From positions 3,224,001 through 3,288,000 of the forward strand of contig NZ_CP134876.1 in the NCBI RefSeq assembly GCF_032108445.1: a stretch of DNA of 64,000 nt. Reading direction: 5' to 3'. The stretch comes from Micromonospora halotolerans. GTDB lineage: Bacteria > Actinomycetota > Actinomycetes > Mycobacteriales > Micromonosporaceae. Positions 11,831 to 19,386 of the stretch are shown here, one piece after another. Numbering within the stretch: position 1 is the first letter of the stretch; every line of letters begins with the position of its first letter. A program made the position numbers and the translations under genes. The notes under the pieces were generated by a model. It did not search any database and was not told where the DNA came from. It saw only the letters and a list, made by a program, of their open reading frames with translations.

Positions 11831-13012
11831 CTAGCCCGCCAGGCGCCAGCGGCCGCCGCGGGCCACGAGCGTGGTCAGCGCCTGCGGCATGAGGCCGGAG
11901 TGGTTGTCCGGGGTCATCCGGATCGGTCCGGAGAGGCCGTCGAGCTGCGCGGTCTCCAGGACCTCGCGCAGGGCGCCCCGGTCCACCTCGCCCGGCTCGC
12001 CGCCGGCCCGCAGTTCGGCGTCGGCGATGAGCTGGACGGCGTCGGCGGCGAACGAGGAGAACCCGTTGTAGCCGCCGAACCGGGCGGTGTACTCCTGGAA
12101 CCACTGCCGCCGGGCGGCCTTGGCCGGGGTGGTGGCGATGACGTCGTCGATCACCATCGTCTGGGTGAAGATCAGCGTGGTCCGCTCGGTGGACCGGGCG
12201 GACGCGCCGAGGAAGAGGTCACCGGCCGCCGAGGCGTCGAAGAAGAAGGCGCCCGGGAAGCGGCTCTGCCGGGCGGTGGCGGCCGCCAGGGACGCCTGCT
12301 CCGGCGGGGTCCAGACGATCAGGGCGTCGGGCTTCTTGGCGGTGAGGTTGCCGATCTGGGTGCTGACCTCCGTGTCGGTGGTCCGCACCGACTCAGCGCG
12401 GGTCAGCTTGATGTCGGCCTTGTCGAACTCGTTGTTCAACGCGGCCAGCCCCTCCTCGCCGTACTTGTCGGCGCTGTGCAGCACGGCCACCTTGCGGATG
12501 TTGCGCCGGATCAACTCGGTGGTGAGGGCGGCGGCGCTGTCCGCGGCATTCGGTGCCAGCTTGAAGACATAGCGGCGTTCGGCGACCGGTTTCGTGATCT
12601 CCCCGGAGGAGGCGAGCGCGATGGTGGGAATGCGCTTCTCACCGATGGTGCGGGCGGCGCCGATCGCACATTCGTTGCAGCCGCCCATGATGATGGCGCT
12701 GACCCGCGAGTCAGCGCTGAAATCGTTGATGTTCCGCAACGATTCCGCGGCGTCGGAGCGGTTGTCCCGGACGTCCAGCTTGATCTTCCGGCCGCCCAGT
12801 ACACCGGAGGAGTTCAGCTGCTCCTTCCTCAGTTCCAGGGCTCGCTGGTAGACCTTGCCGATCGGCGCGTAGGCGCCGGACAGTTCGAGGTCCGCGGCGA
12901 TCACGATCGGACTGGTGTCCTGCGGTTCCCCGCCGATCCCGCAGCCGGTGAGCGTGGTGGCCAGCACGGCCGATGCGAGCACCGCGATGCTCGCGGAGCG
13001 GATGGGGCTCAA
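11831..13012 (-). CDS. LivK-type periplasmic-binding-fold lipoprotein
   Basis: A 393-residue lipoprotein of the leucine/branched-chain amino-acid receptor fold (Peripla_BP_6). The signal peptide ends in the lipobox LTGC with Cys24 as the anchor. The receptor starts at PIVIAADLELSGAYAPIGKVY and contains the hinge motif SSGEIT and KVAVLHSADKYGEEG. The TTG at 13012 is preferred because GGAGGA lies six bases upstream and a proper signal peptide follows; the upstream extension to 13201 lacks coding character. No ABC ATPase or permease gene is adjacent, so it may be a solo receptor, perhaps a sensory input for the divergent conservon. The ligand is unknown, and Cys pairs such as GGCNECAIG are seen in the first lobe. 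Confidence 0.85.
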   Translation of the reverse strand: MSPIRSASIAVLASAVLATTLTGCGIGGEPQDTSPIVIAADLELSGAYAPIGKVYQRALELRKEQLNSSGVLGGRKIKLDVRDNRSDAAESLRNINDFSADSRVSAIIMGGCNECAIGAARTIGEKRIPTIALASSGEITKPVAERRYVFKLAPNAADSAAALTTELIRRNIRKVAVLHSADKYGEEGLAALNNEFDKADIKLTRAESVRTTDTEVSTQIGNLTAKKPDALIVWTPPEQASLAAATARQSRFPGAFFFDASAAGDLFLGASARSTERTTLIFTQTMVIDDVIATTPAKAARRQWFQEYTARFGGYNGFSSFAADAVQLIADAELRAGGEPGEVDRGALREVLETAQLDGLSGPIRMTPDNHSGLMPQALTTLVARGGRWRLAG

Positions 13013-13459
13013 CTCAGTCCTCCAGGTGCGGCGCGGGCCAGCGCCCGACCACCGCCGCTCGTCCGTCCTCAGTAGAGGATCGGGATTGGTGTGCCGTACG
13101 GTGTGCGCGAAGCCTGCAAAACCTTGCCAATGCCGGGCCCTGTGGTCAAGCGCGGATGCCGGGAGTCGTTTCGGGACAGCCGTCCCACATGCTGGGGACA
13201 CGGAACGTTAATCGACAATTACTGCGCAGATGCATCCGACCACTCTGGAGTGACATGCCCTGTTCAGGGGGCTGAAGAAAAGTAGGTATTAGGTGATCGG
13301 ATCACGGGTTGCGTCGGCCCCGACCGTTTCCTGCCTCACTGCCGCTTCCCAAACAGGATCTCGTCTGATGAAATCGCGGCCGTGCCGCGCGTGGCGCTGG
13401 CCGCTGCACCAGGCACGGGTCGGCGGGTCAGGCGTGGAAGAAACGACGGAGGCGATGTC
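13013..13459. promoter_or_regulatory. 447-bp divergent control region (lipoprotein / conservon)
   Basis: No gene is evident here. On the minus strand TTGACC (13144-13149), a 17-base spacer and CAAGGT (13121-13126) form a good promoter for the lipoprotein, with a leader of about 100 bases. Towards the conservon two palindromes stand out: TTCAG-4-CTGAA (13263-13276) and GTGATC-G-GATCAC (13293-13305), within an unusually AT-rich stretch (13209-13290). These could be operators. GGAGG at 13448-13452 is the ribosome-binding site of the kinase gene. I could not assign a confident plus-strand promoter. Confidence 0.5.
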
Positions 13460-16400
13460 GTGAGCACCGGATCTACGACCCTGCCCGAGAGCCCCGACGC
13501 CGATGAGCGCAACCGGCGCCGGCGACTGCCTCGGCTGCGTGACGCGCGGATCCGCTCCAAGCTCGCCCTCATCCTCGTCGTTCCGGTCGCGGCTGTCATC
13601 GCACTGGCAACTATCCGACTCCTCTCGGTCGGCGAGGGCGCGTACGAGGCCAACCGGATCCGGTCGCTGACCGCGCTGTCGATCGACGTCTCGGCGCTCA
13701 CTCAGGACCTGCACAAGGAGCGGATGGCGGCGGCGTCCTTCCTGGTCGCGCCCAACCAGAAGCCGGACGCCTACAACCTGCGGGTCCGCAGCACGGACGG
13801 GCGGATCGCGGCCTACCGGGACGAGCGGGGCAAGCTCGGCGACGTGCCCGCCTCGGTGCGCGACCGGCTCCAGGTGATCGACGACCACCTGGAGACGCTC
13901 AACGGCACCCGCCAGGAGGTGCTGGACCGGCAGCAGATGCCCGTCTCCGAGGCGATCCTGCGCTACGGCATCATCCTCGACGACCTCGTCGCGTACGGCG
14001 ACACGCTGGCCCAGCAGCCCGGCGCGGAGGGCCTGGCCGACGCCCGCCGCGCGGTGGCCGCCTTCGCCCACGCCAAGGCGGAGGTCGCCGAGGAGGAGGC
14101 GGTCGCCTTCACGGCGCTCTCCACCGGCCGGATCGACGAGGAGCAGTTCTCCTCCTTCGTGGCCACCCTGACCGGCCAGCAGGAGGCCCTGCTGTCCTTC
14201 TCCCGGGCCGCCGAGCCGGCCCAACGGTCCCTGGTGGACCGCACCGTCTCCGGCGACGCCGTCCAGCTCTCCGACCGGGTCGCCAACGACATCTCCCGCT
14301 CGGTCGGGCAGGTCCCGCTGGTCACCCGGGACGAGGCCGCCGCGGCGGTCGGCTCGGTCGGCGACCTGATGCGGTGGGCCGAGATCCAGCTCCAGGACGA
14401 GCTGCTCGCCGACGCCGACGCGGTCCGCACCGATGTCATCCGGCAGGCCGTCGTGGAGAGCCTGCTGGTGCTGCTGACCCTGGCCATCGCCGTGACGCTG
14501 GCCGTGGTGCTGGCCCGCTCGCTCAACGACTCGCTGCGCCGGCTGCGCGAGGGCGCGCTGGCGGTGGCGAACCACGACCTGCCCGACGCGGTGAGCCGGC
14601 TGCAGAACGTCAACGCCATCGGCGACGGCGGCGTGGACGAGATCGTCCAGCAGGTGCGGGACCCGATCAAGCTGACCAACCGCGACGAGGTCGGCCAGGT
14701 GGCGTCGGCGTTCAACGTGGTCCACCGGGAGGCGGTCCGGGTGGCCGCCGAGCAGGCCGCGCTGCGGACCAGCGTCTCGGCGATGTTCCTCAACCTGGCC
14801 CGCCGCTCGCAGAGCCTGGTCGACCGGATGATCGGCGAGCTGGACGCGATCGAGCGCAGCGAGGAGGACCCGAAGCGGTTGGCCCAGCTCTTCGAGCTGG
14901 ACCACCTGGCCACCCGGATGCGCCGCAACGACGAGAACCTGCTGGTGCTGGCCGGTGCCGACTCGGCTGTGCCGCGCCGCGACGACGCGCTCCTGGTTGA
15001 CGTGCTGCGCGCCGCCCAGTCGGAGGTCGAGCTCTACAACCGGATCGAGTTCGGCACGGTCGACACCGACATCTCGGTCGCCGCCCACGCGGTCAACGAC
15101 GTGGTCCGCCTGGTCGCCGAACTGCTGGACAACGCCACGCGGTTCTCGCCGCCGAACACCATCGTGGTGGCCGACGGGCGCCGCATCCGCGACTACGTGC
15201 TCATCCAGATCGAGGACCGCGGCCTCGGGCTGAGCGACGAACAGCTCGACTCGCTCAACCGCCGGCTGGCCGCCCCGCCCACGGTCGACGTGGCCGCGTT
15301 CCGGCTGATGGGCCTGGCCGTGGTCAGCCGGCTCGCCTCCCGCTACGGGATCCGGGTCGAGCTGCGCCGCAACGTCGAGGGCGGCACCGTCGCCCAGGTC
15401 ACCCTGCCGAACGCCACCGTGGTGCTGCCGGCGAACCGCGGCCAGGCCCCGCTGACCCGCCCGCGCCAGCCGCTGGCCGTCGAGCAGTCCCCGCTCAGCC
15501 AGGTGGGTGCCGCCGACGCGCTGGCCAGCGCGGGCCGGGCCGGCACGGCCACCCTGGCCGACCAGTGGCGCAGCACGGCCACGCCGCCGCCCGCCCGCTG
15601 GCAGGCGGCCGAGGCCCGGGACAGCGCCCCGGCCGTGCAGTTCGGCGCGACCGGCGCGCTGCCCACCGTGCCGGCGGCCGCGCCGGTCGCCTCCGCGCCG
15701 CCCGCCCCCGTCGCCCCGGCCCCGGTCTCCGGCGCCGGCTGGTCGGCGGGTGGGCCGACGGTCGCGCACCCCGCGCTCGACCCGCTGCCCCACCGGACGC
15801 CGGGCGGCGAGGCGGCGACGGGTGCCCCGGCAGCGCCGCCGGCCTACCAGCCGGCCGCACCGGCCCCGGCGGTCGAGCCCGCTCCGGCGGCCCCGGTGGT
15901 GGCCCGGTCGGCCCGCCCGGCCGAGGCGCCGATCTTCCGGGAGATGGAGGCGGTGTGGTTCCGCTCGCACGGCGAGGACGAGACCACCATCTTCACCCGC
16001 CCCCGGTTCGACGAGGAGCCGCCGGCGCAGCCCGCTGCCGCCGTGCAGCCCGCCGCCGTGCAGCCCGCCGGCGCGTCGCCGCGTCCGCCGCTGCCGACCC
16101 GCACCCCGGGCGCCCAGGCGGGCGGGCTCACCACGCCACCGCCGTACACCCCGCCGGCGGTGCCGTCCCCGGCGCCCGCCGCGGCCGTACCCCTGCCGGC
16201 ACCCACACCGCCGCCGATCGACCCGGAGGCGTGGCGCACCGCGGCCGACGACGGGTGGTCGCGGGCCAGCAAGGCCGCGGAGCCCAGCAACGGCGGCACC
16301 ACCCGTTCCGGCCTGCCCAAGCGGGTGCCGCAGGCCCAGCTCGTGCCCGGCGGCATCGAGCCGAAGGGCAGCCGGGCCGCCGCCCGGCGCACCCCGGACG

Positions 16401-16501
16401 AAGTACGCGGCCTGCTGTCGGCCTACCACCGCGGTGTGCAGCGGGGTCGGACGGCCGGCGCGGACCTGAACAGCACCTCGACCAAGGAGACGAACCGATG
16501 A
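13460..16501 (+). CDS. cvnA: Conservon sensor histidine kinase CvnA (NIT domain, long Pro-rich tail)
   Basis: A 1013-residue membrane kinase-like protein. The first TM is at about 35-52. An extracellular nitrate/nitrite-sensing-type (NIT) helical domain runs from about 60 to 325. The second TM is at about 331-352, followed by HAMP, then a dimerisation helix with His482 in ELDHLATRMRR. An ATPase domain has N-box Asn558 (ELLDNATRFSPP) and the G-box DRGLGLS. From about 665 on it is Pro/Ala-rich and probably disordered, ending in conserved basic text. The start is the GTG at 13460, with GGAGG seven bases upstream. First of a coupled cvnABCD operon: the stop overlaps cvnB as ATGA. Conservon kinases are thought to signal to the GTPase module; the ligand is unknown. 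Confidence 0.9.
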   Translation: MSTGSTTLPESPDADERNRRRRLPRLRDARIRSKLALILVVPVAAVIALATIRLLSVGEGAYEANRIRSLTALSIDVSALTQDLHKERMAAASFLVAPNQKPDAYNLRVRSTDGRIAAYRDERGKLGDVPASVRDRLQVIDDHLETLNGTRQEVLDRQQMPVSEAILRYGIILDDLVAYGDTLAQQPGAEGLADARRAVAAFAHAKAEVAEEEAVAFTALSTGRIDEEQFSSFVATLTGQQEALLSFSRAAEPAQRSLVDRTVSGDAVQLSDRVANDISRSVGQVPLVTRDEAAAAVGSVGDLMRWAEIQLQDELLADADAVRTDVIRQAVVESLLVLLTLAIAVTLAVVLARSLNDSLRRLREGALAVANHDLPDAVSRLQNVNAIGDGGVDEIVQQVRDPIKLTNRDEVGQVASAFNVVHREAVRVAAEQAALRTSVSAMFLNLARRSQSLVDRMIGELDAIERSEEDPKRLAQLFELDHLATRMRRNDENLLVLAGADSAVPRRDDALLVDVLRAAQSEVELYNRIEFGTVDTDISVAAHAVNDVVRLVAELLDNATRFSPPNTIVVADGRRIRDYVLIQIEDRGLGLSDEQLDSLNRRLAAPPTVDVAAFRLMGLAVVSRLASRYGIRVELRRNVEGGTVAQVTLPNATVVLPANRGQAPLTRPRQPLAVEQSPLSQVGAADALASAGRAGTATLADQWRSTATPPPARWQAAEARDSAPAVQFGATGALPTVPAAAPVASAPPAPVAPAPVSGAGWSAGGPTVAHPALDPLPHRTPGGEAATGAPAAPPAYQPAAPAPAVEPAPAAPVVARSARPAEAPIFREMEAVWFRSHGEDETTIFTRPRFDEEPPAQPAAAVQPAAVQPAGASPRPPLPTRTPGAQAGGLTTPPPYTPPAVPSPAPAAAVPLPAPTPPPIDPEAWRTAADDGWSRASKAAEPSNGGTTRSGLPKRVPQAQLVPGGIEPKGSRAAARRTPDEVRGLLSAYHRGVQRGRTAGADLNSTSTKETNR

Positions 16502-16905
16502 ACAGGCCAGCGGCCATGCAGGACATGGGTTGGCTGCTCACCAACTTCGCCGACAGCGTGGCGGGCATCGCCCACGTGGTGGCGGTGTCCGCGGACGGGC
16601 TGCTGCTCGCCTCCTCCCGCGACCTGCCGACGGATCGGGCCGACCAGCTCGCCGCGATCACGTCCGGAGTGGTGAGCCTGACCGAGGGTGCCGCCCGGAT
16701 GTTCAGCGCCGGCGGGGTGCTCCAGACCGTCATCGAGATGGACAGCGGATACCTCTTCCTCATGTCGATCAGCGACGGCTCGTCGATGGCCGTGCTGGCC
16801 GCGCGGAGCTGCGACGTCGGTCAGGTGGGCTACGAGATGGCGCTGCTGGTGGAACGGGTCGGCCAGGCGCTGGTCCCGCTTCCGAGGGACGCCGTCCGGC
16901 CCTGA
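16498..16905 (+). CDS. cvnB: Roadblock/LC7 protein CvnB
   Basis: A 135-residue roadblock/LC7 domain protein; LC7 domains bind and regulate small GTPases such as CvnD. It begins with MNRPAAMQDMGWLLTNFA and has the alternating strand pattern VVAVSADGLLLASSRDL, then SGYLFLMSISDGSSMAVLA. No signal or TM is present; it is expected at the inner face of the membrane with CvnA. The ATG overlaps the kinase stop, fixing the start. Confidence 0.93.
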   Translation: MNRPAAMQDMGWLLTNFADSVAGIAHVVAVSADGLLLASSRDLPTDRADQLAAITSGVVSLTEGAARMFSAGGVLQTVIEMDSGYLFLMSISDGSSMAVLAARSCDVGQVGYEMALLVERVGQALVPLPRDAVRP

Positions 16906-16971
16906 CCGGCCGTCCGGTGACCTGGTGATCCGGAGCCCGTCCGGCTCCGAACGAGGGGAGGTGATCGCGAG

Positions 16972-17334
16972 ATGGAACCACGACGAGATCCGCGTGGCGC
17001 GCTGGTGCGGCCGTACGCGGTCACCCGTGGCCGCACCGAGCCGTTGCAGAACATCGCGCTCGAGGCGGTGCTGTCGTGCACGCCCACCCAGTCGGCCGAG
17101 GCGCGGTTCGCCGGGCACGACAAGTACCGCATCGCCTCGGTCTGTGAGGGCCGGGCACAGTCGCTGGCGGAAATCGCCGCTTACACCCGGATGCCGCTGG
17201 GCGTCACCCGGGTGCTGGTCGCCGACATGGTGGCCGAGGGCCTGCTGACGCTACACACTGCCGCTCCCGCGACGGGGTTCGCGGCGCGCATGAACCTGCT
17301 TGGAAGGGTGCTAAGTGGACTTCGCGAACTATGA
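16972..17334 (+). CDS. cvnC: DUF742 protein CvnC
   Basis: A 120-residue DUF742 protein, the third conservon component. It has the family's RPYAVTRGRTEP near residue 13, then a winged-helix-like part (QSLAEIAAYTRMPLGVTRVLVADMV around 62-86) and the C-terminal LLGRVLSGLREL. The ATG at 16972 follows GGGGAGG with somewhat long spacing (about 11 bases). The last 20 bases overlap cvnD. DUF742 proteins bind partner conservon proteins; DNA binding is possible but unproven. Confidence 0.92.
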   Translation: MEPRRDPRGALVRPYAVTRGRTEPLQNIALEAVLSCTPTQSAEARFAGHDKYRIASVCEGRAQSLAEIAAYTRMPLGVTRVLVADMVAEGLLTLHTAAPATGFAARMNLLGRVLSGLREL

Positions 17335-17932
17335 CCCCGCCGGGGCGAACCGCAGCCGGGAGATCATCTCCGCGAAGATCGTCATCGCGGGTGGCTTCGG
17401 GGTGGGCAAGACCACCCTGGTCGGCGCGATCTCCGAGATCCAGCCGCTGACCACCGAGGCGCTGATGACCGCGGCGGGCGTCGGCATCGACGACCCGTCG
17501 AAGGTGCCCGGCAAGGAGACCACCACGGTCGCCATGGACTTCGGCCGGATCACCATGGCCGAGGACCTGATCCTCTATCTCTTCGGCACGCCGGGCCAGA
17601 CCCGCTTCTGGTTCATGTGGGACGAGATCATCCGGGGTGCGGTGGGCGCCGCCGTGCTGGTGGACACCCGCCGGATCACCGACGCCTTCGCGCCGCTGGA
17701 CTACTTCGAGAACCGGAACCTGCCGTACGTGGTGGCGCTCAACCGGTTCGACGACGCGCCGCAGTACGAGCTGGAGGAGGTCCGCGAGGCGCTGGCCATC
17801 TCGCCGGACGTGCCGCTGGTGATGTGTGACGCGCGGCGGCGCGAGTCGGTCAAGCAGGTGCTGGTGACGGTGGTCGAGCACGCCATGCTCCGGCTCCAGG
17901 CCGAGCACGGCTTCGCGGCGCCGGTGGGCTGA
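17315..17932 (+). CDS. cvnD: Conservon GTPase CvnD
   Basis: A 205-residue Ras-like GTPase. P-loop GGFGVGKTT is at residues 26-34, the G3-like motif LFGTPGQTRF is present, and the base-recognition motif reads NRFD rather than NKxD, as is usual for this family. The GTG at 17315 overlaps the end of cvnC by 20 bases, so translation is coupled. It should act downstream of the CvnA-CvnB module as a molecular switch at the membrane. Confidence 0.93.
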   Translation: MDFANYDPAGANRSREIISAKIVIAGGFGVGKTTLVGAISEIQPLTTEALMTAAGVGIDDPSKVPGKETTTVAMDFGRITMAEDLILYLFGTPGQTRFWFMWDEIIRGAVGAAVLVDTRRITDAFAPLDYFENRNLPYVVALNRFDDAPQYELEEVREALAISPDVPLVMCDARRRESVKQVLVTVVEHAMLRLQAEHGFAAPVG

Positions 17933-17950
17933 CGCGGCGCCGGTGGCGGG

Positions 17951-19039
17951 TCAGTCGACCCGCAACCGGTAGCCGCGCTTGACCACGGTCTGCACCACGC
18001 GGGGGGCGTCGAGCCCGACCCGCAGGCGGGCGACCGCCATCTCCACCGCGTGCTCGTCCGCGCCCCGGGGCAGGGTACGCAGCAGGGCGGTGCGGGACAG
18101 CACCTTCCCGGGCGCGGCCGCGAGCGCCCGCAGCACCGCCATCGGGGCCGGCGCGAGCGGGCGCAGCTCGCCGTCCACGACCGCGGCGTGCCCGCGCAGG
18201 GTCAGCAGGTGCCCGCCGGCCTTCACGGTCACCGTCCGGCGGGGCAGCTCGTCGACGATCGTCCGCACCAGGGCGCCGAGCCGGGCCCGGGCCGGCGCGC
18301 TCACCGGCACGCCCCGCCGCACCAGGGGCTCGGCCGTGACCGCGCCGACGCAACTGGCCAGCACGTCACCGCGCAGCGCCGCCAGCACCGTCTCGGTCCG
18401 GTCCCCGGCCGCCCGCAGCAGCGCCTCGGCCGCCGGGGCGGAGGTGAACGTCACCGCGTCGACCAGCCGCCCGGCGACCAGGTCGATCAGCCGGTGCAGC
18501 GGCGCCGGGTCGGTCGGCGGCGCCCAGCGGTAGACCGGCACCTCGATCACCGTGGCCCCGGCCGACTCCAGCGCCTCGGTGCACTCCGGCTGCCGCTCGC
18601 CGTGCAGTTGCAGCGCGACGACCTGGCCGGCCACCCCGCGCCGGACCAGGTGCTCGACCACCTCGTCGCAGCTCTCCGAGGCGGGGGACCAGTGCTCGCG
18701 CAGCCCGGCCGCCCGGATCGCCCCGGTCGCCTTGGGGCCGCGGGTCACCACGTACGAGCGGGACAGCACGCCGCGCAGCGGCTCGGCCAGCCCCCAGCCC
18801 TCGGCCGCCTCCAGCCAGCCGCGCATCCCGATCCCGGTGTTGGCCATGAGCACGTCCGGCGGGCGCTCCAGGCAGGTCCGGGTGGCCTCGCGCAGGTCGG
18901 TGTCGTCGGCCAGCGGCACGATCCGCAGCGCGGGGGCGAGCACCACCCGCGCGCCGCGCCGCTGGAGCAGCGCGGCCAGCTCGTCCCGCCGCCGGTCCGC
19001 GGTGACCCCGATGGTGAAGCCGGCCAGTTCCTCCCGCAT
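17951..19039 (-). CDS. nnaR: NnaR-type regulator: HemD-like domain plus winged helix
   Basis: A 362-residue two-domain protein. Residues 1 to about 255 match uroporphyrinogen-III synthase (IGVTADRRRDELAALLQRRGA, MANTGIGMRGWLEA, TFTSAPAAEALL). Residues about 270-362 form an OmpR-type winged helix ending VVQTVVKRGYRLRVD. Proteins with this architecture beside nitrate genes in actinobacteria (NnaR) act with GlnR as activators of nitrate/nitrite assimilation. The HemD part may sense rather than synthesise tetrapyrrole; siroheme is the NirB cofactor. It is the last gene of the nas-nir operon: its ATG overlaps the nirD stop (ATG at 19039, stop codon 19039-19041), so its level should follow operon expression, giving positive feedback. 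The regulator role is inferred from architecture and context. Confidence 0.88.
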   Translation of the reverse strand: MREELAGFTIGVTADRRRDELAALLQRRGARVVLAPALRIVPLADDTDLREATRTCLERPPDVLMANTGIGMRGWLEAAEGWGLAEPLRGVLSRSYVVTRGPKATGAIRAAGLREHWSPASESCDEVVEHLVRRGVAGQVVALQLHGERQPECTEALESAGATVIEVPVYRWAPPTDPAPLHRLIDLVAGRLVDAVTFTSAPAAEALLRAAGDRTETVLAALRGDVLASCVGAVTAEPLVRRGVPVSAPARARLGALVRTIVDELPRRTVTVKAGGHLLTLRGHAAVVDGELRPLAPAPMAVLRALAAAPGKVLSRTALLRTLPRGADEHAVEMAVARLRVGLDAPRVVQTVVKRGYRLRVD

Positions 19040-19386
19040 CACTCCTCCTGCCGCAACCGCACCTCGACCAGGCCGTCCCGGCAGCGCACCTCGTGCCGGC
19101 GCAGCGCCACGCCGGGCAGGTCCAGGCACCGCCCGGTGGTCAGGTCGTAGACCTGCTTGTGCAGCGGGGACGCGAGCGTCGGCAGGCCGCCCCGGCTGCC
19201 CACGATCCCCCGGGACATCACCTGCGCGCCGCCGACCGGGTCGAGGTTGTCGACCGCGTACAGCTCGCCGCCGGTGCGGAAGAGCGCCACCTGCACCCCG
19301 TCGACGAGGGCGGCCACGCCCCGGTCCGGGTCCAGCCGGTCCAGCGGGCAGACCGCCGTCCAGGCCAGCATGGTCGGGGCGCTCAT
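19039..19386 (-). CDS. nirD: Nitrite reductase small subunit NirD
   Basis: A 115-residue Rieske-fold subunit of NADH-dependent assimilatory nitrite reductase. It has the fold (VQVALFRTGGELYAVDNLDP, ASPLHKQVYDLTTG) but lacks the cysteine pairs of true Rieske proteins, which is normal for NirD. The ATG overlaps the nirB stop as ATGA. It assembles with NirB in the cytoplasm. Confidence 0.93.
   Translation of the reverse strand: MSAPTMLAWTAVCPLDRLDPDRGVAALVDGVQVALFRTGGELYAVDNLDPVGGAQVMSRGIVGSRGGLPTLASPLHKQVYDLTTGRCLDLPGVALRRHEVRCRDGLVEVRLRQEE

Noticed and set aside
13289..16429. Minus-strand open frame of 1046 codons opposite cvnA
   Set aside because: Antisense shadow; the plus strand encodes a full kinase with all expected motifs.
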